Assembly (NCBI GenBank): GCA_050084985.1
Contig: JBITNC010000001.1
Span: 158,100,001-158,164,000, forward strand
Direction of reading: 5' to 3'
From: Nageia nagi
Lineage: Eukaryota; Pinophyta
Length of the DNA: 64,000 bases
The notes below the pieces were generated by a model, which worked only from the letters and a program-made list of their open reading frames with translations, had not been told where the DNA came from and searched no databases. Position numbers and translations under genes: made by a program. Positions 46,125 through 57,110 of this stretch are shown here, piece after piece. Numbering within the stretch: the stretch's first letter is position 1; every line of letters begins with the position of its first letter.

Positions 46125-46906
46125 TGATCCAAAACTAGATTGTCATAAATATGGTTGCTTTATAAAAGAGCTCTGCAACATCTTCAACAATTTAAAGAAT
46201 AGAATTTAAGGGTGAAAGATATTTGGATTTGAAAATTTATAGTAATTAAATATTACTATAAATTTTAAATATTCAAAGGTTTTAAAAATACCTCAATGTT
46301 TTCCTTGGGATTTTGAAATATGTAAACAAGTGGCCATTTTAATCAAAAGCCATAAAATATTTGAGTGGCCAATGTAATAGTTTGGAAAATTAATCAAATT
46401 AATAGCATCACATATGGACAACATCATTCACATAAAAGGAGTCATTTTGAAGGATGGACACCATGTCATCCCATGTTTGTTTTCGAGGATGTCACCATAT
46501 GTGGATAAACAAATGATATTTGGATTATTAGAGAAGCCTTTTATATAGAGTTTCATTGCCATAATGGAGTGAAGCTTGCACATATGATATGTTTAGAATT
46601 TATTGTTTGTACATAATAAGTATATGTTCAAGTTAGAGAAGATTGCTAGATCAAAGCCCATGGAAGCTATTGAGACCAATGACTATGAAGAGTTAAGAAA
46701 CCTGCTAGCCATCAAAGCAACTGCGACCATGTTAGAGGTTTAAAGCCATGATGTTAGGTGATAGATGGCATCAACATGGAGATAGAATCACACCATGGAT
46801 GTGCCCATAAATAGCAACCGACATGGAAGTATAGGGTGTAAACCCATGAGCATCAAGGTTAGAACACTAGTAGTCACCCACTTCTATAATAAACAAACTT
46901 GTTAAG

Positions 46907-46953
<47 letters not shown>

Positions 46954-47807
46954 TAATGCTAAATATGGCATATGTAACCATTGCTTCAAGAGAAGCTTGT
47001 AGGATTTGACTCAACACCAAAAATAAAGTATATGAATTGCTTAATATACTTTATAAATATTTATGCCAACTCAACACCAAAAATATTTACAAAGTATATG
47101 AGTTTTTTGATGAACCACCAAGATAGAAGCCACCTATCAAACAACTAATTTGGTGTGAAATATGTTTGCCATATTTATATCCCATGATAGAAAGATAAGT
47201 AGATCATGAAGATTGGGTAGTTAATGTATATCTACTAGTATAAGATACTGTAACCACCCAACTCAAAATAATTTCTTCTAAACTATAAAAGAGAGAAAAT
47301 TGTGAAGAGTAGGGATAAGTTATGATTTTGAAGAGAGTATTCCATGAAAGTGTAGTTCCAAAAATACTCAAAGAAGTGAAATGGGGTAGTAATAGTCTAA
47401 ATACACTAAATACCAATTCTAAATTATAGACACAAATAGAACAAACTTGAAAGCAAGAATTATGAAATGCATAGAGCTACCATAGAAGTTTATCATATGG
47501 TATGTGTCAAGTCAAGAGGAGAACAAATAAGTAAGATGAGAGAATGGAGTAGGAGCCTTCATGAAGGTCATTGTAAACTCATCAAATCACCACCATAATT
47601 CATAAATAATCAATTGTAGGAGTATTCCTAAGAGAGAGTGAATGTGGGTAATATGTTATGTTCTTATTTTTTGAATGTGTTATTCTCTTTCCCATATTCA
47701 GCTTAATATCTCTAATATTTTTGTAAGCACTTGATAATTATTTAAGTGTGTTAAATTCATATGAAATCACCTTGGAAGGTGATAAACCACTAGATGATTA
47801 TGGATCA
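46125..47807 (+). repeat. 5' LTR of the long-LTR gypsy
   Basis: 1,683 bp. Aligns with the right LTR over nearly its whole length once two inserts are removed from the latter (1,634 bp left). Carries a private (TA)n run at 46910-46949. Confidence 0.78.
46910..46949. repeat. (TA)n microsatellite in the 5' LTR
   Basis: About 20 TA units, absent at the matching place in the 3' LTR (about 50630), so expanded after insertion. Confidence 0.9.
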
Positions 47808-47809
47808 TG

Positions 47810-47819
47810 TGGTATCAAG
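47810..47819 (+). other. Primer-binding site, long-LTR gypsy
   Basis: TGGTATCAAG begins three bases after the LTR end GGATCA, an iMet-type site with reduced match downstream. Confidence 0.55.
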
Positions 47820-47918
47820 GTAGTTCTTTTACTAGGAACTAATTATTTGAGCTATTATATATTTTAGTTTGCATTAGTTTGGGCTACTAATATTGTTTTG
47901 AAAGTGTAATTTTCTAAC

Positions 47919-48800
47919 ATGAATACAAAGAGTATTCTAATTAGAAAACTACAAGGTAGGATTTTAGAATTGGAGAGAATCCTTAAACAAATGGCCAAAA
48001 GAATTGATCAATTAGAGAATCAAAATAAATATGAGGGTCATGTTCAAGTACAAGAAAATGATATTCTTGCTTCGTAAGCTTCTACATCATCAAGTATTCA
48101 TGAAAGAAAGAGCATCTTCATGGTGTCCAACATGAAAGCATTGTGAAAAAGAAGGAGAAGACATATTCTTACTTATATGGTAATAGAGGCCATATCAAGA
48201 GTCAATGCTATAATTCACATCTAGAGTTGCAACAAAAAAAGTCCAAATATCTCAAGAAATCCAAAAACATCAAAAAAGTATACAAGATAAAAGAGAAACC
48301 TTCTACTATTTTGGAAGTTGAATTTGATAGTGGAGAAGAAGATTACCTTTATCAAAATCCAAAGTCCTTTTTCCTCAAATTGATAAGAGGAGATCTTATA
48401 TGTGAAGGTGCAGGAAAATAAGGTAAATTTTAATTAACTCTTTAATCCTACATCATAGTCAAATTTGATTGCTAAAAAACTTGTCACTAGTTTGGGTTTT
48501 CCTATGTTTTCACATGTTTTTCCATATAGTTGGGTGAGTGGTAATGGTGAAGTAAAGGTAACTCAAAAATTAAAATTAAGGTTTATAATTAATTTGTAGT
48601 TCTATGATGATGTACTAGTGTATGTTGTGGCACTAGTGTTACATGGAATTATACTTCCAGTATTCCATATCTATTTGATAGGAAGGCAATATTTGATTAG
48701 GAGAAGAATAGGTATAATTTCATGAAGGATGGGATGAAATTCAAAATTTTCTCTCACTAAAGCAAAACCAACTCATCTCTATTATTCAATGTGGTCCAAA
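47919..48800 (+). pseudogene. Gypsy gag end and protease
   Basis: From the ATG at 47919 a coiled-coil-like stretch (LQGRILELERILKQMAKRID) leads, through stops, to a knuckle remnant YLYGNRGHIKSQCY (48173 on), where the first Cys residues are lost. After a frame change, NLIAKKLVTSLGFP, VSGNGEVKVTQKLKLRF and IYLIGRQYLIRR match the gypsy retropepsin pattern (S-N-L-I-x-x-x-L-V ... L-L-G-R-P-W). RT, RNase H and integrase are missing. 48800-49238 shows no domain. Confidence 0.65.
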
Positions 48801-49238
48801 AGAAATCAAGGGAGTGTGAAATCAAATTGCCTCTATCAAAAAAATATTTATCATTAGACATAGTTTCCTATGCTCAAAATTATTAAAAATTATTTCCAAG
48901 TTATTTTTCATGGGATGTAAATATCTCATGATTTTGTTTGATACTATTTTTTTACTTTTCAATATATTCAAGTTAAGTGTTGTAGATGAAAATTGTGAAA
49001 AGGTTTCTAACATAAAAATTTTTAGTGAATTTGAGTTACATGCTTGGAATGCCTAGAAGAATTCATATTGTAAGAAATATAAGTGGAGGCCAAAATTTGT
49101 GAATGAGCCTTCATCATGCCTAATATTTCAATAAAGCTTCTAAGTGAAAAACTTCTAAAAATATGGTATTCATTTTGTCTTATACTCTCTAAAAGATTAC
49201 AGAAATTGATCAATTTCAGAATGAAAACTATTTTTTTA

Positions 49239-49248
49239 TTGGGAGGAG
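49239..49248 (+). other. Polypurine tract, long-LTR gypsy
   Basis: TTGGGAGGAG immediately precedes the LTR start TGATCC. Confidence 0.7.
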
Positions 49249-49340
49249 TGATCCAAAATTGGATCATCATGAATACAATTTCTTTCTAAAAGAGCTCTCT
49301 AACATATTTTATGGATTGAAGAATGGAATTTCAAGGTGAA

Positions 49341-49699
49341 AAAGAAAGAAAGAAATTGTATTAATGTCCATAGATGACCAAAAGCAATCAATGGGATTGA
49401 AGTGTATACAAGTCTAAAGCAACATGATGGGCTCAGTGGCCCTCACTCAAAGCAAACTATGAGAAGTCTAAGAACAATATAGGGGTTAGTACCTAAAAGG
49501 AAATAAATAGTCAAACAAAGAAACATAATAGGCAAACATGGTGAAAGGGGAGGTATCTCATGATCTATCTGACTGTGCACTCCCAATCTGGTTTGTATTT
49601 ACATTGATGCTACTATAGATAAAGAAGGTCATGATCCACTATGACCTTAAAGAACTAAGGTTGGTATGCACCCTCTATATGGTACATCGAGTAGGCCGA
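49341..49699 (-). mobile_element. LINE- or SINE-like insert with TTTC tail
   Basis: Absent from the partner LTR, where AAGGGTGAAAGATATTTGG is continuous. The insert is flanked by AGGTGA at both sides, and on the minus strand it ends TTAATACAATTTCTTTC followed by TTTC repeats, like the 3' end of a retroposon. About 359 bp without a supported ORF; a 5'-truncated LINE tail is the likeliest reading. Confidence 0.5.
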
Positions 49700-49804
49700 G
49701 GTGATGTCTGGATTTATACATTTATAGAAATTAAATATTACTATAAATTTTAAATGTTCAAAGGTTTTAAAAATGCCTCAATATTTTCCTTGGGATTTTT
49801 AAAT

Positions 49805-50054
49805 GAATGTGGTTATCCTCCCTCTAAATTCACTCATAAACACCCAACATTTATTCCTTAAACCTTGTTTGATTATCCCTCAAATCAGCAAATACCAAAC
49901 ATGTTGGACAAATTAGGGTCAAATTCATCCAAATTCAAGCACCCATTACCAATTCGAGCCTATTCCACCAATTTTTAGTTGATTCTATATGCAACCCAAA
50001 GAATATAAACACCCAAGTTTTATGGTTAAATTTAGAGGGAGGATAGCCTTTCGC
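49805..50054. mobile_element. 250-bp Mutator-like MITE
   Basis: Terminal inverted repeats: GAATGTGGTTATCCTCCCTC at the left, and reversed GCGAAAGGCTATCCTCCCTC at the right, matching further through TAAATT. A perfect 9-bp duplication TTTTTAAAT (49796-49804 and 50055-50063) is the size typical of Mutator. The partner LTR shows the empty site with a single TTTTGAAAT near 46310. No ORF. Confidence 0.88.
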
Positions 50055-51492
50055 TTTTTAAATATGTAAATGGGTGGTAATTTTAATCAAAATCCATAAA
50101 ATATTTGAGTGTACAATGTAATAATTTGGAAGATTAATAAAATTAATAGCATCACAAATGGTCAAAGTCATTCATGTAAATGGCATCATTTTAAAGGATG
50201 CATGTCATGTTATTGTGTGTTATGGAGGATGTCACCATACATGGGTAGATAAATGACATGGAGGTTATTAGAGAAGCCTTTCGTATAGAGTTTCACTACC
50301 ATAGTGGAGTGGAAACTTACACATAAAATATGTTTAGAATCTATTATTTGAAGATATCAAGCATGTCATAAGGTTGGAGAAGATCGTTAGACATGTCATA
50401 ATGTTTAGAATCTATTATTTGAGAGACATGCTAACTGTGAAAGGGATTTCAACCATGTTAGAGGTTTATATCCATTACATTAAGTGATAAATGGTGTCAA
50501 CATGAAGAGACTCACACCATGGATATTCCCATCAAGAGCAACCAACATGGAAGGATAGGGTGTAAACTAGTGAGCATCAAGGGAAGAATATCAATAGTCA
50601 TCCACTTATGCAACAAAAAAAACTTATTAAAATAGAAAAATATTATTGAGAATAGTGCTAAATTATTGCATATATAATTACTACTCTATGAGAAGCTCGC
50701 AGGATTTGCCTCAATGCCAACAAGAAATTTATTTTGGGTAAATATGAAGGAGTCATATCGGGTTGGTAGAAATATATATAGAGTATATGAATTATTGATG
50801 AACCATAAAGATAGAAGTTCCCCATAAATAGTTTGTTTGGTGCAAAATATGTTCACCATATTTAGATACTACAATAGAAAGATATGCATATTATGGATAT
50901 TATGTAGTTGATGTATATCCACTAGCCTAATACATTATGACCACCTAACTCAAAATAATCTCTTACAAAATATAAAAGAGAGAAAATAATAGAGGGTAGA
51001 GACAAGTTGAGATTTTAAATAGAGTCTTCCATGAAAGTGTATTTTAAATAATACTCAAAGAAGTGAAAGGGGGTAGTAATAGTTCAAACACACTAAAAAG
51101 CAATTTTAAATTGCATATATAGAGAGAAGAAACCTAAAATCAAGTATTACAAAATCCATAGAGTTGAAATAGAATTATATCATATTTTTGTGTCAAGTCC
51201 AAAGGAGAGAGAATAAGTAAAAGGAGATAATGGAGTAAGAGCCTTGCAAAGCTCATTGTAAACTTTTCAAAGCACCACCATAATTTAAAAAGAATCAATT
51301 GTAGGAGTAACCCTAAGGGAGGATGAACTTGGGTAATTTGTTATGTTCTTCTTTTGAAAGTGTGTTATTCTCTTTCTCGCATTTTGTTTGATCTCTCTAA
51401 TATTTCTACAAGCACTTAATAATTCTTTCAGTGTGTTAAATCTATTTGAAATCAGCTTAGAAGGTGACAGACCTATGGTTGATTACAGATCA

Positions 51493-51703
51493 TCATTGGT
51501 AATATAATTAATTTTTCCCTTTTCTAAATGCTTAAGAATTTTTTTTTAATATCAACACACACATTAGTGGAATGGCCTTTGACTTGATGATGCAAATAAT
51601 GATTTTTCTTCTTATACCAATGGGACTTCTCTTAATCCTCATCATATTTTTTCCCTTTTTTAGGTTCTATCAATCCTGTTGCTAAATAATCTTTGATCAT
51701 TTG
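51493..51703 (-). pseudogene. Gypsy gag end with zinc knuckle (minus strand), part 2
   Basis: Minus-strand reading MIKDYLATGLIEPKKGKKYD then LHHQVKGHSTNVCVDIKKK. This is the gypsy knuckle region (C-x2-H-x-x-x-GH-x-T-x-x-C-x-x-LKKK) with the first Cys lost. The frame joins that of 53638-54480 when the 51704-53637 insert and one copy of ATTTG are skipped. Confidence 0.65.
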
Positions 51704-51992
51704 TGATGATAAATAATAATAAAATATCTTTCTAAGGTATCTAGGATAAAATAATGCTTTAGATGCATTTAATTAAGGTCATTTAATATTTATGGTTATC
51801 TTGTAAAACTGTATCCTCAATACCATGTTCTCAAACCATGATATTTGTTAAGGTCATTTAATGTTTACAGTTATCTTATAAAATTGTTTCTTTAATCCCA
51901 TGTTCTTCAACCATGGTATTTGTTCTTGTAAATACCTATTTATAAGCTTCTCTTTGAAATAAATTGTATTCTAGATTTTAATTCCATATCAT

Positions 51993-52004
51993 TGGTATCA
52001 AAGC
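51993..52004 (+). other. Primer-binding site, short LTR element
   Basis: TGGTATCAAAGC starts one base after the LTR; it fits the copia-type iMet site with one mismatch. Confidence 0.85.
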
Positions 52005-53367
52005 ACTATTCTACACTGTAAACTTGCTCTCATATTTCTTTATGTGAGATCTAAGGGGGGATTGGTTCATTCCAATCTCCCCCTCCCTACCATTATTCAT
52101 GCTTTGGGTCATATCTACACTTCTTCTCATTACTCCTATCTCCTTTCCATATCTTGGAATAAGTGAATCCAAGAAAGAGACCATTGAGCTGAGGTTAATC
52201 TTCTCCATACCCATTCTATACAACTATGTTTTGGTGATAATGAAAAATAAAGGTCATATACTACTCTAAATGGGAAAAAAATTGTATTTAGATTTTACAC
52301 ATCCATACCTTTCCAAGGATCCCAAGAACATAAAAAATGGAGCTTTGGATCAAAAGTTATGGCTTCTACAAGTTGCTTATTTTTTATATGGACTACAGCT
52401 ACATTTTTCAATGGGAGATAATTGTAAAAAATGTGATGGATGTTCATCATCATCTTCTAATTTCCACTTGGAAATTTATCCTCCATTCATGTGGTTGGAT
52501 CTCTTTTTTATGTTGACTCATTATTTGTTGGCATCATGGCAAAATCATAATTGACATTATTTGGGTAATTTTTAATATTGAAGGAGTTTTTTCCATAACT
52601 TCTTCCATAGACCTTTGTTTATCATATCATCTATTTTATTGGCTTTATCACTTAAAAATATTTTCAACAAGTGGTTGCATGGTATATTTTGTCTCTTTAT
52701 GCTCAGTGTGATCACCATTCTTTTGCGATGGATCATTTTCATTAAGTATTTTTCATTAATTTAGGAAATTTTCATAAGGTGTTATTATTATCATATAAAA
52801 TCTGATTTTAGGTCCGTTTGCATCATTGATCTTCAAATTTTGAGCTCTTCCTTTTGCCATAATTCCATCATCTAGAAAAAGTTCATGCCTCGGTTTTAGG
52901 TTAAGGGACTCTCTTTGCATCCTTCCTTTCGCAAATTGGCTCCTTTTTGAGATACTTAGTCTTCACACTATTTTGATACTTCTATGCTTCAAAGCTTATT
53001 GTAGTATTCTATTAGTTCTTTTAGGAATCAAATTAATTGTTGGGATTATTTTTACAACTATCACCATTTTTCATTGGACATTGCATAGAATATGCATTGG
53101 GTACTTCATCACTTGGAGTTGTAGTTTTGTTCTACCATGGCCTATCATTCCTTGGACTTTTGTGTGGTTACTCTTGAGGAGAAAAGAGTCATAGTCAACA
53201 TTCCAACAATTTTGTGGTCATCATTTTGGTCATCCTACACTACTTATTAATTCAACTTTAAATACTGCATCGACATCAATAGCGTTGTGTTTTGATCATT
53301 TGGATTTTCTTCTCAACCCCTCCTCCTATGATTTGGAGACTAAAGCTCTTTTTGTTGGAAGGAATTA
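52005..53367 (+). other. Interior of the short LTR element, no recognised gene
   Basis: 52270-52554 is open for 94 codons (MGKKLYLDFTHPYL start, with CKKCDGC in the middle), and 52973-53194 is a hydrophobic 73-codon frame. Neither matches a domain that I know. They may be chance or captured sequence. Confidence 0.35.
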
Positions 53368-53637
53368 TGATGAATAATAATATTAATAATAATAAAATAC
53401 CTTTATAAGGTATATAGGATAAAATAATGCTTTAGATGAACTTAATTAAGGTCATTTAATATTTATAGTTATCTTGTAAAACCATGGTATTCTTTAAGTT
53501 CATTTAATATTTATAATTGTCTTATAAAAGTGTGTCCTCAATACCATGTTCTCAAACCATGGTATTCATTCTTGTAAATGCCTATTTATATGCCTCTATT
53601 TATAATAACATGTATTCTAGATTTTAATTCCATATCA

Positions 53638-54480
53638 ATTTGTGTAGGAACTATGGGGAGCATGTAAAAGGTTTATTTTTCTTCTTCTCTTGCACTTAGT
53701 TAAAACATATTTATTTGGTTATCCTCATTCCTTTGATATGAATTTTTATGATTATCCTTGTTAGAAGATGTATATTTAAGTTGACTAGATCTTAACATGA
53801 ACCTTTCTTTCTCAATAAGCATGTGAACCATATCTATAAAATTACCTCAAACATAATCAAGACCATAAGTTATAAGAAGAGGATTTTTGTTTTCAATAAA
53901 TACCTTTGCAATGAATTTCTCATCCATAGTTTGTTCCATTGATATTTATATATTTACATACCTTTTTTATAAACTTATCCAATCTCTCATATTGACCTTG
54001 TTTACAATGCATCAAATCTATCAAATCAATAGGCTTATTAATATTGCATTGGAAGTGATTTTTTAACCTACCTTTAAACTATTGAAATGAGGTAATTGAA
54101 GTTGATGCCAAGTTATGAAACCATTTCTTGCTTCACCCATCAAACTTATGGGGAAGTATTTAGCTTTTAATTGATCATTGATTCCACACTTGAGCTCCAT
54201 TATATACTCAAATTCTTAAAGATTACTAATTGGATATCCTTCACCATTAAATCTCTCTAATTTAGGTTCCTTATTTGTACTAATGAGAATAGCATTTTTT
54301 ATCTCCATACTCGAAGGATTTCCTTTATAACAACACTCATTCCCAACTAATTTTGGAGAAAGTGTACCTTCATTTTCAACTACCTTAAACTAATATGTCA
54401 TTAGGGTGATAATTTTTGAAGGTTTATTACTAGTGTTGGCATTGCCTCCGACATTAGCACTCCCCTAACATTGATGCTAA
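53638..54480 (-). pseudogene. Ty3/gypsy gag core (minus strand), part 1
   Basis: The retrotrans_gag pattern is clear on the minus strand. EPKLERFNGEGYPISNL opens it (about 54268); then FEYIMELKCGINDQLKAKYF, SLMGEARNGFITWHQLQLPH and LMHCKQGQYERLDKFIKKV (about 54020) match the W-x-x-x-L-x-F and Q-x-x-x-E-x-x-x-x-F helices. Stops and one frame change occur. The 5' LTR of this element is at 55266-55873. Confidence 0.72.
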
Positions 54481-54984
54481 GATAATATTGTCCTCTTACT
54501 ATTGTCATGTCTATCACACTTAGAAAAATAAATATCAACTACCTCCAAAAACCCTATGATTTTTGGTTGACAAAAAATAACCCATTTAAATATGTTAATT
54601 TTACAAAATATGATCTTTAAAAATCATCAAAAATGTACAAATATAAAACATATATGAGTGATATATAATTTTCTAATGTGAAAAATCACCAAATAGACCA
54701 AAATAACATTTAAAATTTAGGTTTTTTTATAAAAATATTTTATTTCATAACCAAAAATCTCAAAAAAAATGCATGCAATAATACCAATTTCACCTTTCAA
54801 AAGTTTTTAAACATGAATATATAAGGTTTAGGTAAAATTCTAGGGCATAAATACACACTAAATCTTCAAAAACTAGGTTCAAAATCTAAGGTTTACCAAA
54901 AATGACATTCTTCAAAATAAAAATACCTTAAAATATTTAACAATTTTAAAGCAATAAGGCTTGTTAACTATATAGAAAATTAAG

Positions 54985-55155
54985 ATAAACACTGCAATGG
55001 TTAAATGCATGTCTCTTCATTGGAAGGTTCTAGGTTCAAATCACCTTGGTTGTATTACTTATCACGTATGTGTGATTGATTCAAATGTAAAAAGGGTTTG
55101 TGGTCCTTTCAAAACTACATCCCTCCAATATTAAAAAATAAATAAAGATCAAATA
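54985..55155 (+). mobile_element. tRNA-derived SINE candidate
   Basis: GCAATGGTTAAATGCATG (degenerate A box) is followed about 35 bases later by TAGGTTCAAATC, a good pol III B box. The unit ends in an A-rich tail ATTAAAAAATAAATAAAG. Length about 170 bp, typical of plant SINEs. No certain target duplication. Confidence 0.55.
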
Positions 55156-55265
55156 AAGCCTAAGGCTTTTTATTAAAAAAACCATAGAAAATATGATGCC
55201 TTAAAAATAAAAAATCTAGATTTTAAAAAAATATGGTTGGTTTAACTTTAAGGGAGGTGCCAATA

Positions 55266-55873
55266 TGTTGAATATTTGTAGTGACCCCTAAGATTAATAT
55301 AGGTAGAAACTATACTAAATATTCATATTCAATGACTAATAATAATAATTTGAAGTATAAAAAAAGTGGAAATGAATAAAGCAATACTCAGAAAGGGGTC
55401 AAGATATAGATAAATACATGTTATGATGAATATATGCAAATAAGAGCTTATTAAAGATAGTGATATTGATATGTGAATCCCCACACAACTAGAACCCTAG
55501 CATAGATCCAGTAGATAGAAAAGTATCAACAAGTCAAGCCAAATATATAATTGCAAAATATGGAATAACATATATGCTCGTGTGATAATAAGATCCCAAT
55601 CTCAATAGATGGCATTGAGAAACACCTAATAGTTAGGTATCAATTATTGAGATAAAATCTTGATGTTTTCCTATGTAATCATACTTACTTTTAAATATGT
55701 AAGAGAACCTCCACATAGAAGCTAACACCGATGTCAGGTACCTTGCATAAGTAACTATGAAATTACATGAGAAGTTTCTTAAGTGGAAAAACATAACACA
55801 CATAATATAATATGATATTAATATAAAAAAATACTTTAGGAAACCTAAGGTGGACCAAAATTAAGTGTCAACA
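55266..55873 (-). repeat. 5' LTR of the minus-strand gypsy
   Basis: On the minus strand it starts TGTTGACACTTAATTTTGGT and ends ATATTCAACA: inverted TGTTGA...TCAACA ends, 608 bp. TATTGGCACCTCCC follows and may be the primer site; gag on the same strand lies downstream. Read on the plus strand the same bases could be a purine tract and LTR, but the gag strand favours minus. Confidence 0.6.
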
Positions 55874-56735
55874 ATATGAAATGATCTAAATATACCACAT
55901 GCATAATTTGACAAGATGCATGATGCAAACATAGTTTTTATGGTCTGTAATGATTGCAAGATATATAAAAAATGGGATTTCTAAAAATTTACCTAATAGA
56001 TTTATGCAAAATTTGTAAGAATATAAGGCATAAATATGTAATGAAAAATGTAGAAGAATTCCTTAGAGACTTTTATTCTAGATGTAATTGTTAGGTATTA
56101 AGCCTTGATAGATGTGCATTTTGTAAAATATGAAAGAATACAAGGTAGAGAAATTATTTGAAAAGATTACATTTATGTAAAATATAGAATAATACATGTT
56201 GCATCAATACCTTGAATAATCTCACCTCTCCTTTACCTTTTCACCTCTGTAAACTCAAAATGCCTAATAACTTTTCAAGTACCCTAATAGTATAATCTTT
56301 GTATATGTTCTACTTGCATGCAACCATGCAAGTTTAGTGAATGAGGGTCATAAATACTTTAATAGCATGAGTGTTACTATTATTGTATTATTCCTAGGAT
56401 GAATTACATGCATTATTGATCATTTGAGTTATCTTTAGGAAGATTTGAACTTCATTACTAAAATGCCCATAAAACCTTATAAATATGTCTACAAAATGTG
56501 AAAATTGCATGATGTAGATACAGTTTCATGGACTATAATGATTTCAAGTTATGTAATTCATGGCTATAATAAGGATTCCCTAAAACTTTTATATGATGAA
56601 GCACTTGGGAACCACATCTTTTTCCTATGTTTGGCTAAGTATTACAAGCACACATGTTTGCCATCTTACCACTTTTGGACTAGTTTTTTATACTTTGAAA
56701 TTTCTTAGGTTGGATAGTTGAATTTCTTATCCAAA
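55874..56735 (+). pseudogene. PPR-derived repeat relic outside the CACTA element
   Basis: The same material as in 21560-24860. TTTATGGTCTGTAATGATTG at about 55937 is a decayed VSWSAMI segment. GAAGATTTGAACTTCATTAC at about 56440 is the FITKMP-encoding segment. MHDVDTVSWTIMISSYVIHG then YNKDSLKLL (56505-56590) is a PPR repeat boundary. No transposase or terminal repeat was found here, so it is a fragment of a related element or of the source gene. Confidence 0.65.
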
Positions 56736-56747
56736 ATAATTTTTGTA

Positions 56748-56956
56748 TCATATGGTATATTTAAATCATTTCATATTACATCATATAGTATATTTAGATC
56801 ATTCAATATCATATAGTAAAGTTGGATCATTTCATATCATATGGTGTAGTTACATCATTTCATATCATATGGTGTACTTAGATAATTTCATATCATATAT
56901 TGGTGTTTTTAGATCATTTCATATCGTATGGTACAATTGCATCATTCTATACTATA
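56748..56956 (+). repeat. ~30-bp tandem repeat (about seven units)
   Basis: The unit is roughly CATATGGTGTAGTTACATCA plus TTTCATAT, starting near 56750, 56781, 56811, 56840 and 56871 and further. It is the reverse complement of the CACTA subterminal repeat at 15920-16130. Confidence 0.85.
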
Positions 56957-56961
56957 TGATA

Positions 56962-57110
56962 TGCTAGAAATTATAATGCATTATTTTGTAACATTTCTCT
57001 TTAATGTAAATTCACTTAATTCTTAAAGTATCTTTAGATACTTTAAAGCATTAAAGGAATATATATGGAAAAATATTTAACCTTACCCTTGGGTAAAAGT
57101 GAGGTTAAAG
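56962..57110 (+). repeat. Plus-strand LTR fragment, inverted against the next LTR
   Basis: TGCTAGAAATTATAATGCAT corresponds to the LTR start TGTTGGAATGTATAATGCAT, and runs through TAAATTCACTTAATTCTTAA and CCTTGGGTAAAAG. It stops where the minus-strand LTR begins, making a head-to-head LTR pair. Confidence 0.6.

Larger units (their letters stand above)
46125..51492 (+). mobile_element. Ty3/gypsy element with long LTRs, internally deleted
   Basis: Two long direct repeats (46125-47807 and 49249-51492) each start TGATCC and end GGATCA or AGATCA. They flank a 1.44-kb core that holds the end of gag and a protease but no RT or integrase. A purine tract precedes the second LTR and an iMet-like site follows the first. 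Flanking pentamers CTAGT and TCATT do not match, so the duplication is lost or a flank changed. The right LTR has two later insertions. The element lies inside an older minus-strand gypsy. Confidence 0.78.
49249..51492 (+). repeat. 3' LTR of the long-LTR gypsy with two insertions
   Basis: 2,244 bp; about 610 bp is later insertion (49341-49699 and 49805-50054). The rest matches 46125-47807, which serves as an empty-site control for both. Confidence 0.78.
51704..53637 (+). mobile_element. Short non-autonomous LTR element (LARD/TRIM-like), 1.9 kb
   Basis: LTRs 51704-51991 and 53368-53637 (288 and 270 bp) start TGATGA and end CATATCA. A 5-bp duplication ATTTG is perfect (51699-51703 and 53638-53642). 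A strong iMet primer site follows the left LTR, and purine-rich GGAAGGAATTA precedes the right LTR. The 1,376-bp interior has no gag or pol motif; the longest frames (94 and 73 codons) are unrecognised. It depends on another element for mobility. It lies inside the minus-strand gypsy gag. Confidence 0.87.

Noticed and set aside
46120-51497. A 5-bp target duplication for the long-LTR gypsy
   Set aside because: The flanks read CTAGT and TCATT. They match at too few positions, so none is claimed.
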